DNA of 64,000 nucleotides from Escarpia spicata (Eukaryota > Annelida > Polychaeta > Sabellida > Siboglinidae): the NCBI GenBank assembly GCA_963995525.1, contig OZ023205.1, positions 56,137,174 to 56,201,173 on the forward strand, given 5' to 3'. Shown in pieces: positions 53,432-64,000 of this stretch. The translations under genes and the position numbers were made by a program. The notes beneath the pieces are model-generated. The model did no database searches, was not told where the DNA came from, and saw only the letters and a list, made by a program, of their open reading frames with translations. How positions within the stretch are numbered: position 1 is the first letter of the stretch; every line of letters begins with the position of its first letter.

Positions 53432-54956
53432 CAGTTAATTTGTGTTAACGCCTTTAAATGTATAGGACCAAACAAAGGCATTTTGTTTCCATCTAAATGG
53501 CAGCATTCAATGCACCCACAGCGAGTCAGATTAGGTTACGATCTCAACCTACTTTGGGAATGGGGAACAAAGAGGTAGACACTAAAATATGCACACTAAC
53601 AAATATGAGACTTCAATGCAGTTACGCCAGTTGCGTCTTCACAGCTCTGGGTACGCTGGCGCAGGAAGCCCCACCCGTACTATGGTAGTATTGTGGAACT
53701 GCGTTGAAAGCAGTCTAGAATGTTTTTGACCTATGTTGAAAACACCATTGTGGCAACGTCCCAAACACTCCAGTTACGTGCATGACCCTTAGCTAATCAG
53801 CTCAAAACATCATATTAAGACAAAGTGTGAATAGCATAGGTGCCAGGCACCAACACAAATAAAGTCGAACTTGTTCAACGACTAAGCATGGTTTATTTGA
53901 CATATTAAAATATCACAGTGTTCACTGGCACATTGGAATCCCATTAGATGTATAATATACATTTTCATAACCTGCCTTTAAATGCTTCCTTCTTAAATAC
54001 ATTCGACCACAATGTGAATACGTACGAATGTTAACACAGTCAGAGAGCATAGTATATAAGACTAAATTGAAAACCGTGTCGAGTACAAATCTAGATAAAC
54101 CAATACATGCCTGTTTTCAATATTTGTTAATTACACATGTGATTGTTCCAGAGTTGAAATAAAATATAAATATTTTTAACTTAGATTTAAACACTAAATG
54201 CTTGTTTAGCTCTATATATAAAACACTCCAACATCTTTTCACATTAGTTTCAAGAATTCTTCAGAAGCCAATTCTCTCCAACATCACACAATTATGCGTA
54301 TTTTATATTTTAACATTGCTTTAATACACACAACATATAAAGAGTCCAACTCAGTTTTAACGAATAAATAATAAAACAATAATAATAAAGTTATAATAAT
54401 GTATATGTATACATGCACCGTTCCAACATTAACAGTCCCCGAGTTCAAGACATTACCGAGCTCAAATTCAAAACTTGGGAACTTTAGTGTAGTGAACGTC
54501 CTATACCGGACAAATGTTATTCAACAACATATCCTAAGCTAACAACTCTATTATTGCCATTACGTATTCCGGCATTCCATTCCAGAAACGCCATCAAGCA
54601 TTCGTAAGGCAATTAATATATTTCAAGCGCGCAAATTGATCAGAGTATGTTATTTATTTACTCGGCTGACTCTCTCAAAACTACTCAGAGACTGCAAGAG
54701 TGAGGTTTTATGGCGTCAACATTAACATGGCTTTAGCTTAATGCAGTGATCCTGATCACCTCATACATGTATGGCCGTAGGCTAGCACAAATATATCACG
54801 CAGCAAGATGTTCGTAAGAATAACGTATCAGAACGAATACATCAGATTTATTCTGCAGCTGATATGCTTCTAGTTTTGAAATATTGACTCAGAATTGTCT
54901 TCATTTTCTCCGTACTGGTAATTAATACAGCATCCGTGGCAACGACCTTAGCATCA

Positions 54957-56600
54957 CTACACCGTTATGTAGGTCAACACTGTTGCCATAGTGACGAGCA
55001 TAGCGGACATGGTGAGACCGCTGGAGCCGTTGCTGTTGTCCTCCTCCACTTCTTCTGACACAGTCGGGTCGTATAGGAGGGACTCGTTGAATCGCTTGAA
55101 GCGCACGATGATGAGCGACGGGTCGTTTACGTCCGTCTTGGGGAAGCCATCTTCGATATCCGTCCAAGTGCCGTTATCCCTTTGGCACTGTGAAACAGAG
55201 CACACTTTACTTGTTCAGGTTTATTGACATATTTCACCGCATCACGCATTCACAGTCAATCGCGTAATCCGATGTTGCTTTTAGGGAGGGTATTACGTAA
55301 TGAGAACCGAACGAAAATTTTCTTTTTTCAGCTCGATAAGTTTATTAAGCATGAGACAGCATTATTGTTTAACCGCCGTATCGCATGTTGAGCGCTTGTT
55401 AGATATTTTCTTTACAAAAGCTGAGAGCGCTTTCCACTTGCTTTGCGATCCTTAATGTGTTTTTTTAGCGTTGGCGCAATGTCGATTTGAAAAAATTATT
55501 ACTCTATGCAGCGTGATTGATATTTGTGAAAGTAGAGTAGAAAACGTTGCGGTGTTCCTCATTGGTAGCAAAATAGCCACATTCTTGATTATAAGAAGCC
55601 TGGCTTAGTCAACATGTGGGTTTATCCGGCAAACAAATTCGTTTGGAATAGATGATACACGATCGTAAAGATGCTAGTTGAATTCGAAGGATACAGCACA
55701 AAAGATGAACATGCGTATACGAGAGGATTATGTTTAATTGGGAATAAAGAATTTAATTGAATGTGCAACTAGTTGTATAACTAACACATATAATCCTACC
55801 TTTCCGGAGAAGCTCATGGTCGTGTTGTCTCCGAGGTCGAAGGAGGCGGGAGCCGAGGCTGAGCGTGCACGCCTCATCTTCGGCCGCTGCGTGCTGTTCA
55901 CCTCGACATAGACGTCCAGGAAGGCTGCGGCGCCGTCTTCCCCCTCCACGCCGCACCACTCCCACTCCTCCAGCGCGATATTGAACTTCATGTCTCCCTT
56001 CTTCAGCTTCTGCTTTTCCCCGTTGATGTCGATCTCTCCGTCGGCTTCCGGGAGCGCCAGGTCGATGGCCAGCTTGCCGACGTTAGAACCCAGGTTAGCG
56101 TGGAATCTCGTCGTCGCCGCTTTCAGTGAACTGTGCCCCAACTTCACGCCTTCCTTCTTCTTCTCCAGAACGAAATTCTCGTTGTCGAAGTTGGAGAAAC
56201 GCTTCCCCTTTCCCATTCCCTTCTCTCCCTTCCAAGCACGAGCACGGTCGGCCATGCCTCCGTCAGTAGGATCGTGTGTTGAATTGCCGTCGCTTCCAGG
56301 CATGCCTCCTCCTGGCATCTTCATAGCCCTCCTTCGTCTGCGCTTGGTCGGAACAGTGCAATTGGTTACCTCTTTGAAATCTTTATCGAGCTGCACCATC
56401 TGCGCCATCCTGATGTGCACCGGGTTCTTGTCGCTGAGTGTGCCGTCCTTGTTGAGTTTCTGACGCCGAAACTCCATCGTGCCGGCCCGGGCGGCGATCT
56501 TCACCTCCGAACGGCCCATCTTCATGCTTTCATCGGCAGCGACCAGTGCTGCGCATACTGCCAACACGATTAGGCAGGACAGACCTCGTAGACTCGACAT
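54957..56600 (-). CDS. Secreted, probably GPI-anchored glycoprotein, copy 3 (two exons)
   Basis: Exon 1 is 56600-55800 (267 codons) and exon 2 is 55187-54957 (76 codons plus stop), splice sites as in the other copies. Distinctive residues are C for V in the signal peptide core (LAVCAAL), R for H in KMGRSE, M for T in EKGMGK and S for A in NLGSNV. Exon 2 is identical in protein to copy 1 (tail TYITV), whereas the MK substitution next to the Arg cluster is shared with copy 2, so the gene is a mosaic. The TATA box is near 56723-56732 and the AATAAA equivalent at 54847-54852. The intron carries a short insertion near 55270-55300 absent from the other two. Frame intact; function unknown. Confidence 0.82.
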
Positions 56601-56721
56601 TGTGTTGTTCAGACTGCTGTGTATATCAGATTAATATTATTGTGTTGAAAGGTTGACTTCGTTCTCGTTCCTCTCCCGTTAGTCGTTGCCAAGCGTTTGA
56701 TGATTTTGTTAGTCGAGCGCA

Positions 56722-56733
56722 TGCTTATATACG
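56722..56733 (-). promoter_or_regulatory. TATA box of glycoprotein gene copy 3
   Basis: gtatataagcat ~125 bp upstream of the ATG at 56600; one base differs from copies 1 and 2 outside the TATA core. Confidence 0.65.
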
Positions 56734-56739
56734 CACCGT

Positions 56740-58640
56740 GTGCACCCAACCGTGTCCGCACATTATAAAGATTGTACTATTTATAATCGACGATACTTCG
56801 TCGTACTCCGTGCGATGTGTTGTTACACGGTGATATTTGGTACAAGACTATCATTGTTGTTGTCTCAACAACATTGGAATCAACATCAACCCAACGTTCG
56901 GGATCAACATGCTTAAGTGCATTCCTGAACGACGTCGTGATTCTGTATAATAATGTTATTGTCTAAGGCGTGACAAACATAAGTGAATCGTGACCGAAAA
57001 GCGGGTTTAATCACAAAGCTTGGTCGCCGCTATAGACGTGTGTGCCCGCATTCGTTCAGACACGTTTAATGTTGGATTGTTATTGTTTTCTCTGGTGAAT
57101 TTATGGAAATGTTTTTAGTGGTGCGGGTGCTGTTTGGATTGTGGAGGTGGTGTTAGAGGTGGAAGTGGAGGCGACGGTCCTTTTGGTTGTGATCGTGGTT
57201 CAGAGTGTCTGTTCACCCCACTTCTTTGTGTAAGGACAGTTCTTATTGAGTTTATAATTCGCTGTGAAGCAATACATTCCAATGTCAAGGTGTGCCTTTT
57301 CGATGCCGTGTGTTCCTATACCGAGCAACCAAAACAAACTCTAGATCCACTTAACGAATGCGTTAGCAAAGTTACGCGGGCTCCCATATAATCATGCTGG
57401 CTATGGAGTAGGCTTACCCCTTGAAACAGAAAAGTTCCCTTTTCTAACGTGTCGTGAAATTCGGACTCTGCAACACAGCTAATCATTAATTATTAAAGTT
57501 GCATACAATTGAGTTAAATAGTGGATGTGTTTACTCAAATTCGACTAAACGACTTACAGTGTTTCACATTATCAGAACAGATATTCGTGTGGATATTCCC
57601 AATGTGCACTTTGCTGAATATTTTGAAATATCCTGCAAAATCCTCATTTGCCTGATGGACGCGGCCATGTTTGTGGCGTGTTTCGAAGACTTAGTAACGC
57701 CAATGTGGATCGAGTGTGTTTACTATGAAGCCAGTCTGAAAGCAATGTTATCGTACCTGCCCAAATTATACGGATTAATTACGTAGAGTCACGACTCGGT
57801 TGCCAAGTAAAACTACTTATAACAATTCAACTAAGACGGCCTTCTGTAATTCATCACATCCATTTGGCAGATAATACAAAGTTCTTAGATCGGTGAAGTA
57901 TTAATGCCTCCAGCAGCGACAACGACATTGTTGTCGATGCGTGGGTCAGGCGATGTATTCAATTCACGCGTCTTCTTATCTAGTGTTTGCGTAACCTATA
58001 ATTTAATGTTGTGGTTGACTCAGACTTGAAGAATAAGCCTAGATGTAGCTTATTCACCGACAGTCACGACACAGTGCCGGGCAAAGCTATTTATCTCGAT
58101 CTAATTTTGGCGATTGACTAGAATTCACGGAGATTCATTGACGGACAATTAAAAGTTCGCGACGACGTGCTGCTTCGGCGAACTTAGCGATTCATAAAGG
58201 CTTGCTGTATACGTGCGGCGCACGTGAATGTATCCCGCTGTACACTGGTCCATCTTCGTGTTTCGTATGTGTGCAATATATTGTCACCTCTGCCAATAAC
58301 GTAGATCTTATCAATCAATATTTATTTAGGTCATACCCAAACTTTAAATAACTAATTCGCAAAGGGTGAGTAACCTCCCTGGACTTCAGCGGATCCACAT
58401 CGAATATTGTGTAATATAATTTGTCAGTTCATCTACAATAAATCAAATGAAACATTCCCGCACACCGTTGTCACTTTTAAAAACTATGTATTATGTTTTT
58501 GTTATAAAGAAACACTTTTGTGACCAGACTTCAAACAAAATATACCACGGACTGTCCGAAACCACCGCATATTTTCTGATGGCTTGATGGAGGTAATGCT
58601 ATACAACACGTCACGTGATGGATAGGTCAATTCTTACTTT
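56740..58640. other. Region upstream of glycoprotein gene copy 3, no supported gene
   Basis: Counterpart of 8180-9990. It shares a 54-bp segment (tcacaaagcttggtcgccgc onward, 57010) with copy 2 that copy 1 lacks, and shares other segments (near 57200 and 57420) with copy 1 that copy 2 lacks. Confidence 0.5.
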
Positions 58641-59035
58641 TACACGATCCTCCCGCTAATTTAATTTGAACCTGCCGCCATACGTGACGTAGGTATTCAC
58701 GCCGCACCGAATGTGACGCGTAATCAATGCACGTAAATCGACCTCTGACATATGTTATCGACGGTTTGGGGAAAGTAAGATGGCGGACAATGGCTTCACG
58801 TAATCGCGTTCACTTCCTATCCATGTATCAGTGGCTATAATTATAATCCAAGTCGGCGTGACGTCATAATCACGTAAACTTGAAAACGTTCGACTACGTC
58901 GAGGTTAAGCGGTGTCTGTCTGACGTATTCGAAAGTGTTCAAGTTTACGCGATTGTGACGTCACGCCAACTTCAAGCGCCGTCGGTGTCGGTCGGCGTAG
59001 CATATAGAGGCATTGCATTCGGGGTGAGTTTGGTC
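58640..59035 (+). promoter_or_regulatory. Promoter-like CRE/YY1 block, copy 3
   Basis: TGACGTCA at 58859-58866 and a second ~97 bp on; AAGATGGCGG and the CGGGGTGAGT donor context are kept. The following GT-rich microsatellite (59097-59160) differs in length and breaks the overlapping ORF. Confidence 0.4.
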
Positions 59036-59096
59036 TGGTCTGGCGAAAAGTGCCAGTGTATCCCAGCCATGAGAGACATGTGTGCATTTGTATTGT

Positions 59097-59160
59097 CGCG
59101 TGTGTGTGCGTGTGTGCGTTTGTGCGTTTGTGCGTGTGTACGTTTGTGCGTGCGCACGCG
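59097..59160. repeat. GT/GC-rich microsatellite, copy 3
   Basis: Contains gtttgtgcg variants and a different phase from copies 1 and 2. Confidence 0.85.
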
Positions 59161-60829
59161 TGCTTAACTACAGGGGTAATGGTCAACAATTTGTGTATGA
59201 ACAGTCGTCCCGAAGTAATTTCAGCGTGGCTGAATACTTGCAGGAGAATTCGATATGGTTTCGATTGAACATGTATGCATTCGAGTTAAGCGAATTAGCG
59301 CAACGATTGTGCACTTTGGTCTACAGTTGTGACACTTTCCGTACACATACAACTTGGGTTCCTGCAAATTTTTTTATGCAATGCCAACTGAACAGCGTCC
59401 CTACTGTACTGCAGCATCACACCATGATCGAACTTTGCCTGTTTTACAGGTTTCGGCCATAGCACCGCAAAGGTTTGATCAACTAGGACGACAAATGTTG
59501 AATTTGATATATTATTTGTATACACGGCAAGGAGTGAAGTGTACAGCGCTGTGAGAAATACGAAGGACACGATACCGGGCCACTTAAAGGGAAACAAAGG
59601 CAATTGCGTAACTGGACAAATCAATAGTGTAATTAACATTACAATACGTAACCTTTTGTTTGCTAATCTAACGATAACACGTAGTTTTTGCACATATAAA
59701 ATAGCAGGCAAAAGAGAGTTCTGCAGACATTATTCCAATTTTGTTGTAACCATAAATGCATATAAAATAATTATAATTTTATTTTTTCTAATAAGAAATC
59801 GCAGAAACAGGGTTGTTATTTCTCGTGGAATTCTATATACTGTCATATAAAGAGCGTTTCCAAGCCGTTGTTGACTCAGTATTATTATCTGGCAGGTGAA
59901 TCAAGGTTAAAAACGACAGAAATGCGTCGACGTATTTTATATGTTTAAACATATTTATACTACAAAAGGTTCGTCGTAGCTAAACTAGGCAAGTCGTGAA
60001 TTGGTCATCTTGCAACAACGGGGTCTCAGAGCGAGTTCGCTGTTCAATAATTTGAGTGGAAATTGTCTAGAGGATAATGCAAAATAATCGGTAGTAATAA
60101 TGGGGTACTTAATCCGCACCTCGTTTTGGCCGGCTATCGTTTACGACCTCATGAAAACCAGGAATTGCGAACTGGTTGTTGTTATGGTACAAGTGTTGCA
60201 TGTCTACACATACTAAATAGTGATCGCATACATTAAAACAATAAGTTGGCGTTATATAACGGGAATAATTCACGGTGTCTCGGATACTTATGTGGAAGAC
60301 GCCCAACACGTTATCTGTAACCAAACATGAAAAATATTTCGAAAAAAATTACAAAATACGACGTGCCAGCGGTTCTTGAAATTTGAGTACAAACACGCGC
60401 ACGCATAAATGACATATACTCGTTATTAGCTTGGAAATAAGCATGCCCTATCTACTTGCATCACTTAATTGACAAACTTGAGTCCAGTCTGTTTATCAAT
60501 CATTTATTCATTTCCCTTGATTCTGACTTCACTGTACAGTTTCACTGTATGGTGAACCCAAAAGTAGCTTACTATTGTGTTATTCCTAAGCATGCATTCA
60601 CAAATGATACAACTACACACACAAATTATTAACAATTCCCCCCAAAAAACATTGAAACACACACCATAAAATGCACTCAATTTGAAACTGTGATCATTCA
60701 ATACGCAACGCAATGGTCTGTATTAAGTTTTGTATTCCCCCTCCCCCCCATTGCATCACGTGTGGACGGTATTTCATCAGTTTCGATATTCATGTGTACC
60801 TCTATGTATCAAATATGTCAGGTTTCTCT

Positions 60830-61020
60830 CTATGTGAGTGCGTATGTGTGAGTGCAAATCACGAGTATATGAAAAGAGTGCACCACATATATCACATCTA
60901 AATGGTTTTTCCCCTGTATGGACACGCATGTTTTTTTCAAATAACAACGACATGAAAACTTTGCCTCACAGGTGTCACATTTGTAAGGTTTCTCACCAGT
61001 ATGAATACGCCTGTGCACCC
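60830..61020 (-). pseudogene. Degenerate extra zinc fingers beyond the stop of zinc-finger copy 3
   Basis: Same arrangement as 22827-23014, but one finger is three bases longer ([14 protein letters not shown]) than in copy 2, which lost a codon here. The shared frameshift predates the duplications. Confidence 0.7.
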
Positions 61021-62388
61021 TTAAAGCACCATTCTGTGTGATGCGAGCACCACAGGTATCACCATTGTTGTACAATTAAGTTTCTCGCCAGTGTGAATGC
61101 GCATGTGTCTCTTCATACTACTACTCCACGAAAACTGTGCTGCACAAGTGGCACATTTGTAAGGTTTTTCGCCCGTGTGAATCCGCACATGTGACTTTAA
61201 AGAACTATTCTGTCTGAAGCCAGCACCACAGATAAGACATCTGTACGGTTTTTCCCCAGTGTGGATATAAACATGCGTCTTCAATGTAGTCCTAGATGAA
61301 AACTGTGCCCCACAAGTTTCACATTTGTAGGGTTTCTCGCCCGTATGACTGCGCATGTGTGACCATAAATTACTAGTCTGTGAGAAATGTGCACCACATG
61401 TGTTACACTTGAATGGTTTCTCACCTGTGTGAGTGCGCATATGTTTCCGTAACGGACTACTATTTGAGAATTGTGCTCCACATGTGTCACATTTGAAGGG
61501 TTTCTCACCAGTGTGAGTGCGTATATGTGACTTCAAACCACCACGACTAGAGAAATGTACACCGCAGGTGCAACATTTGTATGGTTTCTCTCCAGTATGT
61601 ACACGAGTATGATCTATCAAATTAGAAGATTGTCTAAATTGTGCTCCACAGGTGTCGCATTTGAAGGGTTTCTCGCCTGTGTGAGTGAACATATGAGTCC
61701 GTAAACAACCCATCCTTGCAAAATGTGCTCCACAAGTATCACATTTGTAGGGTTTCTCACCTGTGTGAGTGCGAATATGTGACTGCAAACCACAATTCAT
61801 TGAGAAGCGTACTCCACAAATGTCACATTTGTAGGGTTTCTTGCCTGAGTGGATACGCATATGTGACTGTAAATTACGATTCGCTGAGAAATGTGCACCA
61901 CAGGTCCTACATTGGAAAGGTCTCTCAGTTGCATGAATGCTCATATGTCGCTGTAGATAACTATTATCTGAGAAGTGGGCACCACAAATGTTACAAGTGA
62001 AGGGTTTCTCACCCGTGTGAATTCTCATATGTGTCTGTAAACTACCATTCGTTGTGAACTTTCCTCCACAGGTGTCACATCTGAAGGGTTTCTTGCCAGT
62101 GTGAATGCGCATATGACTCTTTAAACCACCACTCTGTGTGAACTGTGCTCCACAGGTGTCACATTTGAAGGGTTTTTCACCAGTGTGAATGCGCAGATGT
62201 CTTCGTAAATAACTCATCACTGAGAAGAGTGCTCCACACGTGTCACATTTAAAGGGTTTCTCACCAGTGTGAATGCGCATGTGGACCTTTAAACTCGATT
62301 TTTTGGCAAAGTGCGCTCCGCAAGTTTCACATGTGACTGACCACTTCCGATCTCCAAGGACTTTCCTTTTCTCTATACCACTACTCAT
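61021..62388 (-). CDS. C2H2 zinc-finger protein with 15 tandem fingers, copy 3
   Basis: Same structure as copy 2: start ATG at 62388 (frame open to 62472), 455 residues, 15 fingers, tail ending ASHRMVL. Amino-acid differences from copy 2 seen by eye are N for K in finger 6 (SANRN), K for E in the linker after it (HSGKKP) and S for N in finger 15 (SWSSSMK). None is a zinc ligand. Specificity residues in other fingers are unchanged, so both proteins should bind the same DNA. Acceptor-like tttacag and the small upstream ORF are conserved. Family role: sequence-specific DNA binding, nuclear; the target is unknown. Confidence 0.85.
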   Translation of the reverse strand: MSSGIEKRKVLGDRKWSVTCETCGAHFAKKSSLKVHMRIHTGEKPFKCDTCGALFSVMSYLRRHLRIHTGEKPFKCDTCGAQFTQSGGLKSHMRIHTGKKPFRCDTCGGKFTTNGSLQTHMRIHTGEKPFTCNICGAHFSDNSYLQRHMSIHATERPFQCRTCGAHFSANRNLQSHMRIHSGKKPYKCDICGVRFSMNCGLQSHIRTHTGEKPYKCDTCGAHFARMGCLRTHMFTHTGEKPFKCDTCGAQFRQSSNLIDHTRVHTGEKPYKCCTCGVHFSSRGGLKSHIRTHTGEKPFKCDTCGAQFSNSSPLRKHMRTHTGEKPFKCNTCGAHFSQTSNLWSHMRSHTGEKPYKCETCGAQFSSRTTLKTHVYIHTGEKPYRCLICGAGFRQNSSLKSHVRIHTGEKPYKCATCAAQFSWSSSMKRHMRIHTGEKLNCTTMVIPVVLASHRMVL

Positions 62389-62472
62389 TGCAACTGGTGC
62401 TCCTCCAGTGACACGATCAATGTTTTCTTGTCCGTGGTGGCAAATATGTGTACAATCTTTGTCTTGACTCAA

Positions 62473-64000
62473 GGTCCTACATCAAGTTGATTCATTGTCC
62501 TTTTCTGTAAACAGATGTTACTGTTTCTAGTATTGTAGAAGTGACACAACTTGTTAGTTGTTGTCGGTGTGAGTGAGTCATCGCAGTGTCATCACTTCAT
62601 TGTAAACACTTCTGACACAAATGTCTCAGATGATGCTCATTATCTGAAACAACACGAAAATCATTAAGGACACTGTAAGTAGAGGTATTGCAGGCCTCGA
62701 CATAAGCAGAGGCCTTTCAGCCCAATACAAATGTCATTGGCCCCAAAGTGCAACAAAACGTGGAAAATAGTGCGGGCCGATTCTATGGTATTCGTTTCGT
62801 TGTGGACGGAACATTTATATATTTAAAACCTTCATATCTCTATTATTAGTATTTGTGACAGAAACATTCGTTTACACAAGCATATAGGCACGCCATTGGT
62901 AATACACTATGCACGAAAACTGACAGGTATTATTTGCTATGGCTAATATAGAGGTTTTTACCAGCGTTGCGGCGGGATGGAAAAGTGCAGTCACATTTAA
63001 ATGATCCATCGTGCTGATAACGTACCTTAACATTATCTTCTGTTAATAAGGGTGTTACCTATCAACATATATCAGTAGATAACGTAATTCTATTCTGAAG
63101 TCTATATGATAAGTGTTTTAGAAACAACCCACCGTTAGTTAGGTTACTGGACCTTTACTTACAAAAACCGTTGTGGACAGGACATTCCTTGACGGGCACA
63201 AATATTTTAATATACTCGGTAGTTGGAGCGTTGTCCACAGAAATGACAAGTGAAGTGCTTTTTGTTTATCTATCTGCTGAAGTAAGATGCATTTTGGCAG
63301 TACAGTGTACATACTTGTGCAGTATACTGATTCTCAGACCCATATATCCATCACTATAAGGCCCAACCATGAGTTCATGACTCGAGAAACTTATAACATT
63401 GACTCGATAGTCGTTTCATTTCCCTTTGAAGTGTCCTCTCTACTCTGTTGTTCCTGTAATCTACTCCTGGGTTCTTACATGGCTGCATTTGAGCTCTGAT
63501 CAAAGTAAATTAGACAGAGGATCTCCCACTAGGTAGAGCAACTCAATGAAATGGGATGTGTTTTTTTAAAGTCTCCTACTTACATCTTAACCTTAAAAAC
63601 CATTGTAAATGGTAGTATTATTTGGTAGATAAAAAACAGCTAGTTATCTAAAGCATGATTATTAGTGATATGTATCCAGTTGCGCAACAAAATAATCCAG
63701 AAAAAACTGTGGTTTTAAAATGTCCTGTCTGCAACAAAACAGTACAGACTGGACAATAGTAAACTTTCAATATGTTAACATTATTAAAGTTTTACACTTT
63801 TTTCCAAAATTAGAAGAAGCAACACATTAAAGAAGAAAATACAAAAAAATAAATTTGGTAACTTCAGGATAAAATTTATTATAACTATTTTGGTGCCGAA
63901 ATATTGCAGACGGAACAAACCATTAATGAAGCGTATACAAATACCCAGGTATATCACCTAAAGCTACATCAGAACTGTTATAAACTGATGGTATTCTTGT
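62473..64000. other. 5' flank of zinc-finger copy 3 to window end
   Basis: No supported gene; essentially the same sequence as 24467-25994. Confidence 0.6.

Larger units (their letters stand above)
53432..64000. repeat. Segmental duplication unit, copy 3, running off the window
   Basis: Homology to copies 1 and 2 begins at the sequence ttaatttgtgttaacgcc near 53432; the DNA to the left is unrelated, so the first ~970 bp of the unit are missing. Left and middle parts share indels with copy 1, for example near 53945, 57200, 57420 and 59770. From ~60350 onward the copy is almost identical to copy 2. It carries the same gene set, with both main genes intact. The 53432-54840 part has no gene I recognise. 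Confidence 0.9.

Overview
This is eukaryotic DNA: genes are split by GT-AG introns, one gene has TATA boxes and AATAAA signals, C2H2 zinc-finger arrays use the HTGEKP linker, and many eukaryotic transposons are present. An invertebrate animal fits best. My guess is an invertebrate deuterostome such as amphioxus (Branchiostoma), because of the OTU-Death domain fusion, the tandem zinc-finger genes and the THAP/P-element-like transposon. That is inference; nothing here proves the species.

Layout. (1) 22-934: one exon of an OTU/Death-domain protein. (2) 935-3953: nothing recognisable. (3) 3954-14637 and 14638-25994: two head-to-tail copies of a ~10.7 kb unit. Each carries a two-exon gene for a secreted, probably GPI-anchored glycoprotein of unknown family (minus strand), a CRE-rich promoter-like block, a GT-rich microsatellite and a C2H2 zinc-finger gene (minus strand). 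(4) 25994-33348: repeats, namely a GGGA/GA tract, an L2-like LINE 3' end inserted in an older repeat, a large inverted-repeat element, and two copies of a repeat with a tRNA-like pol III promoter. (5) 33349-45553: a Ty3/Gypsy LTR retrotransposon (minus strand). Its gag is split by a 6.8 kb P-element/THAP9-like transposon (38271-45085), whose first intron holds a LINE fragment. (6) 46080-49500: a diverged partial fourth copy of the unit's right half, with a pogo/Tigger-like element inside it and a 505-bp patch identical to copy 2. (7) 49500-53431: dispersed repeats, a possible hAT remnant and a candidate small two-exon gene. (8) 53432-64000: the third full copy of the unit.

The main biology is the expanding unit. 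The glycoprotein gene is intact in all three copies (343 codons each, same splice sites, TATA box and poly(A) signal). The zinc-finger gene is intact in copies 2 and 3 and dead in copy 1. Copy 3 is a mosaic: its left part groups with copy 1, while its right end is almost identical to copy 2. Over 23015-25994 versus 61021-64000 the coordinate offset is constant. This implies recent gene conversion or unequal crossing-over, or an assembly/haplotype artefact that long reads should exclude.

I saw no operon, CRISPR array, prokaryotic mobile element or convincing standalone tRNA or rRNA gene. Most short ORFs are chance or antisense frames. All comparisons were made by eye.
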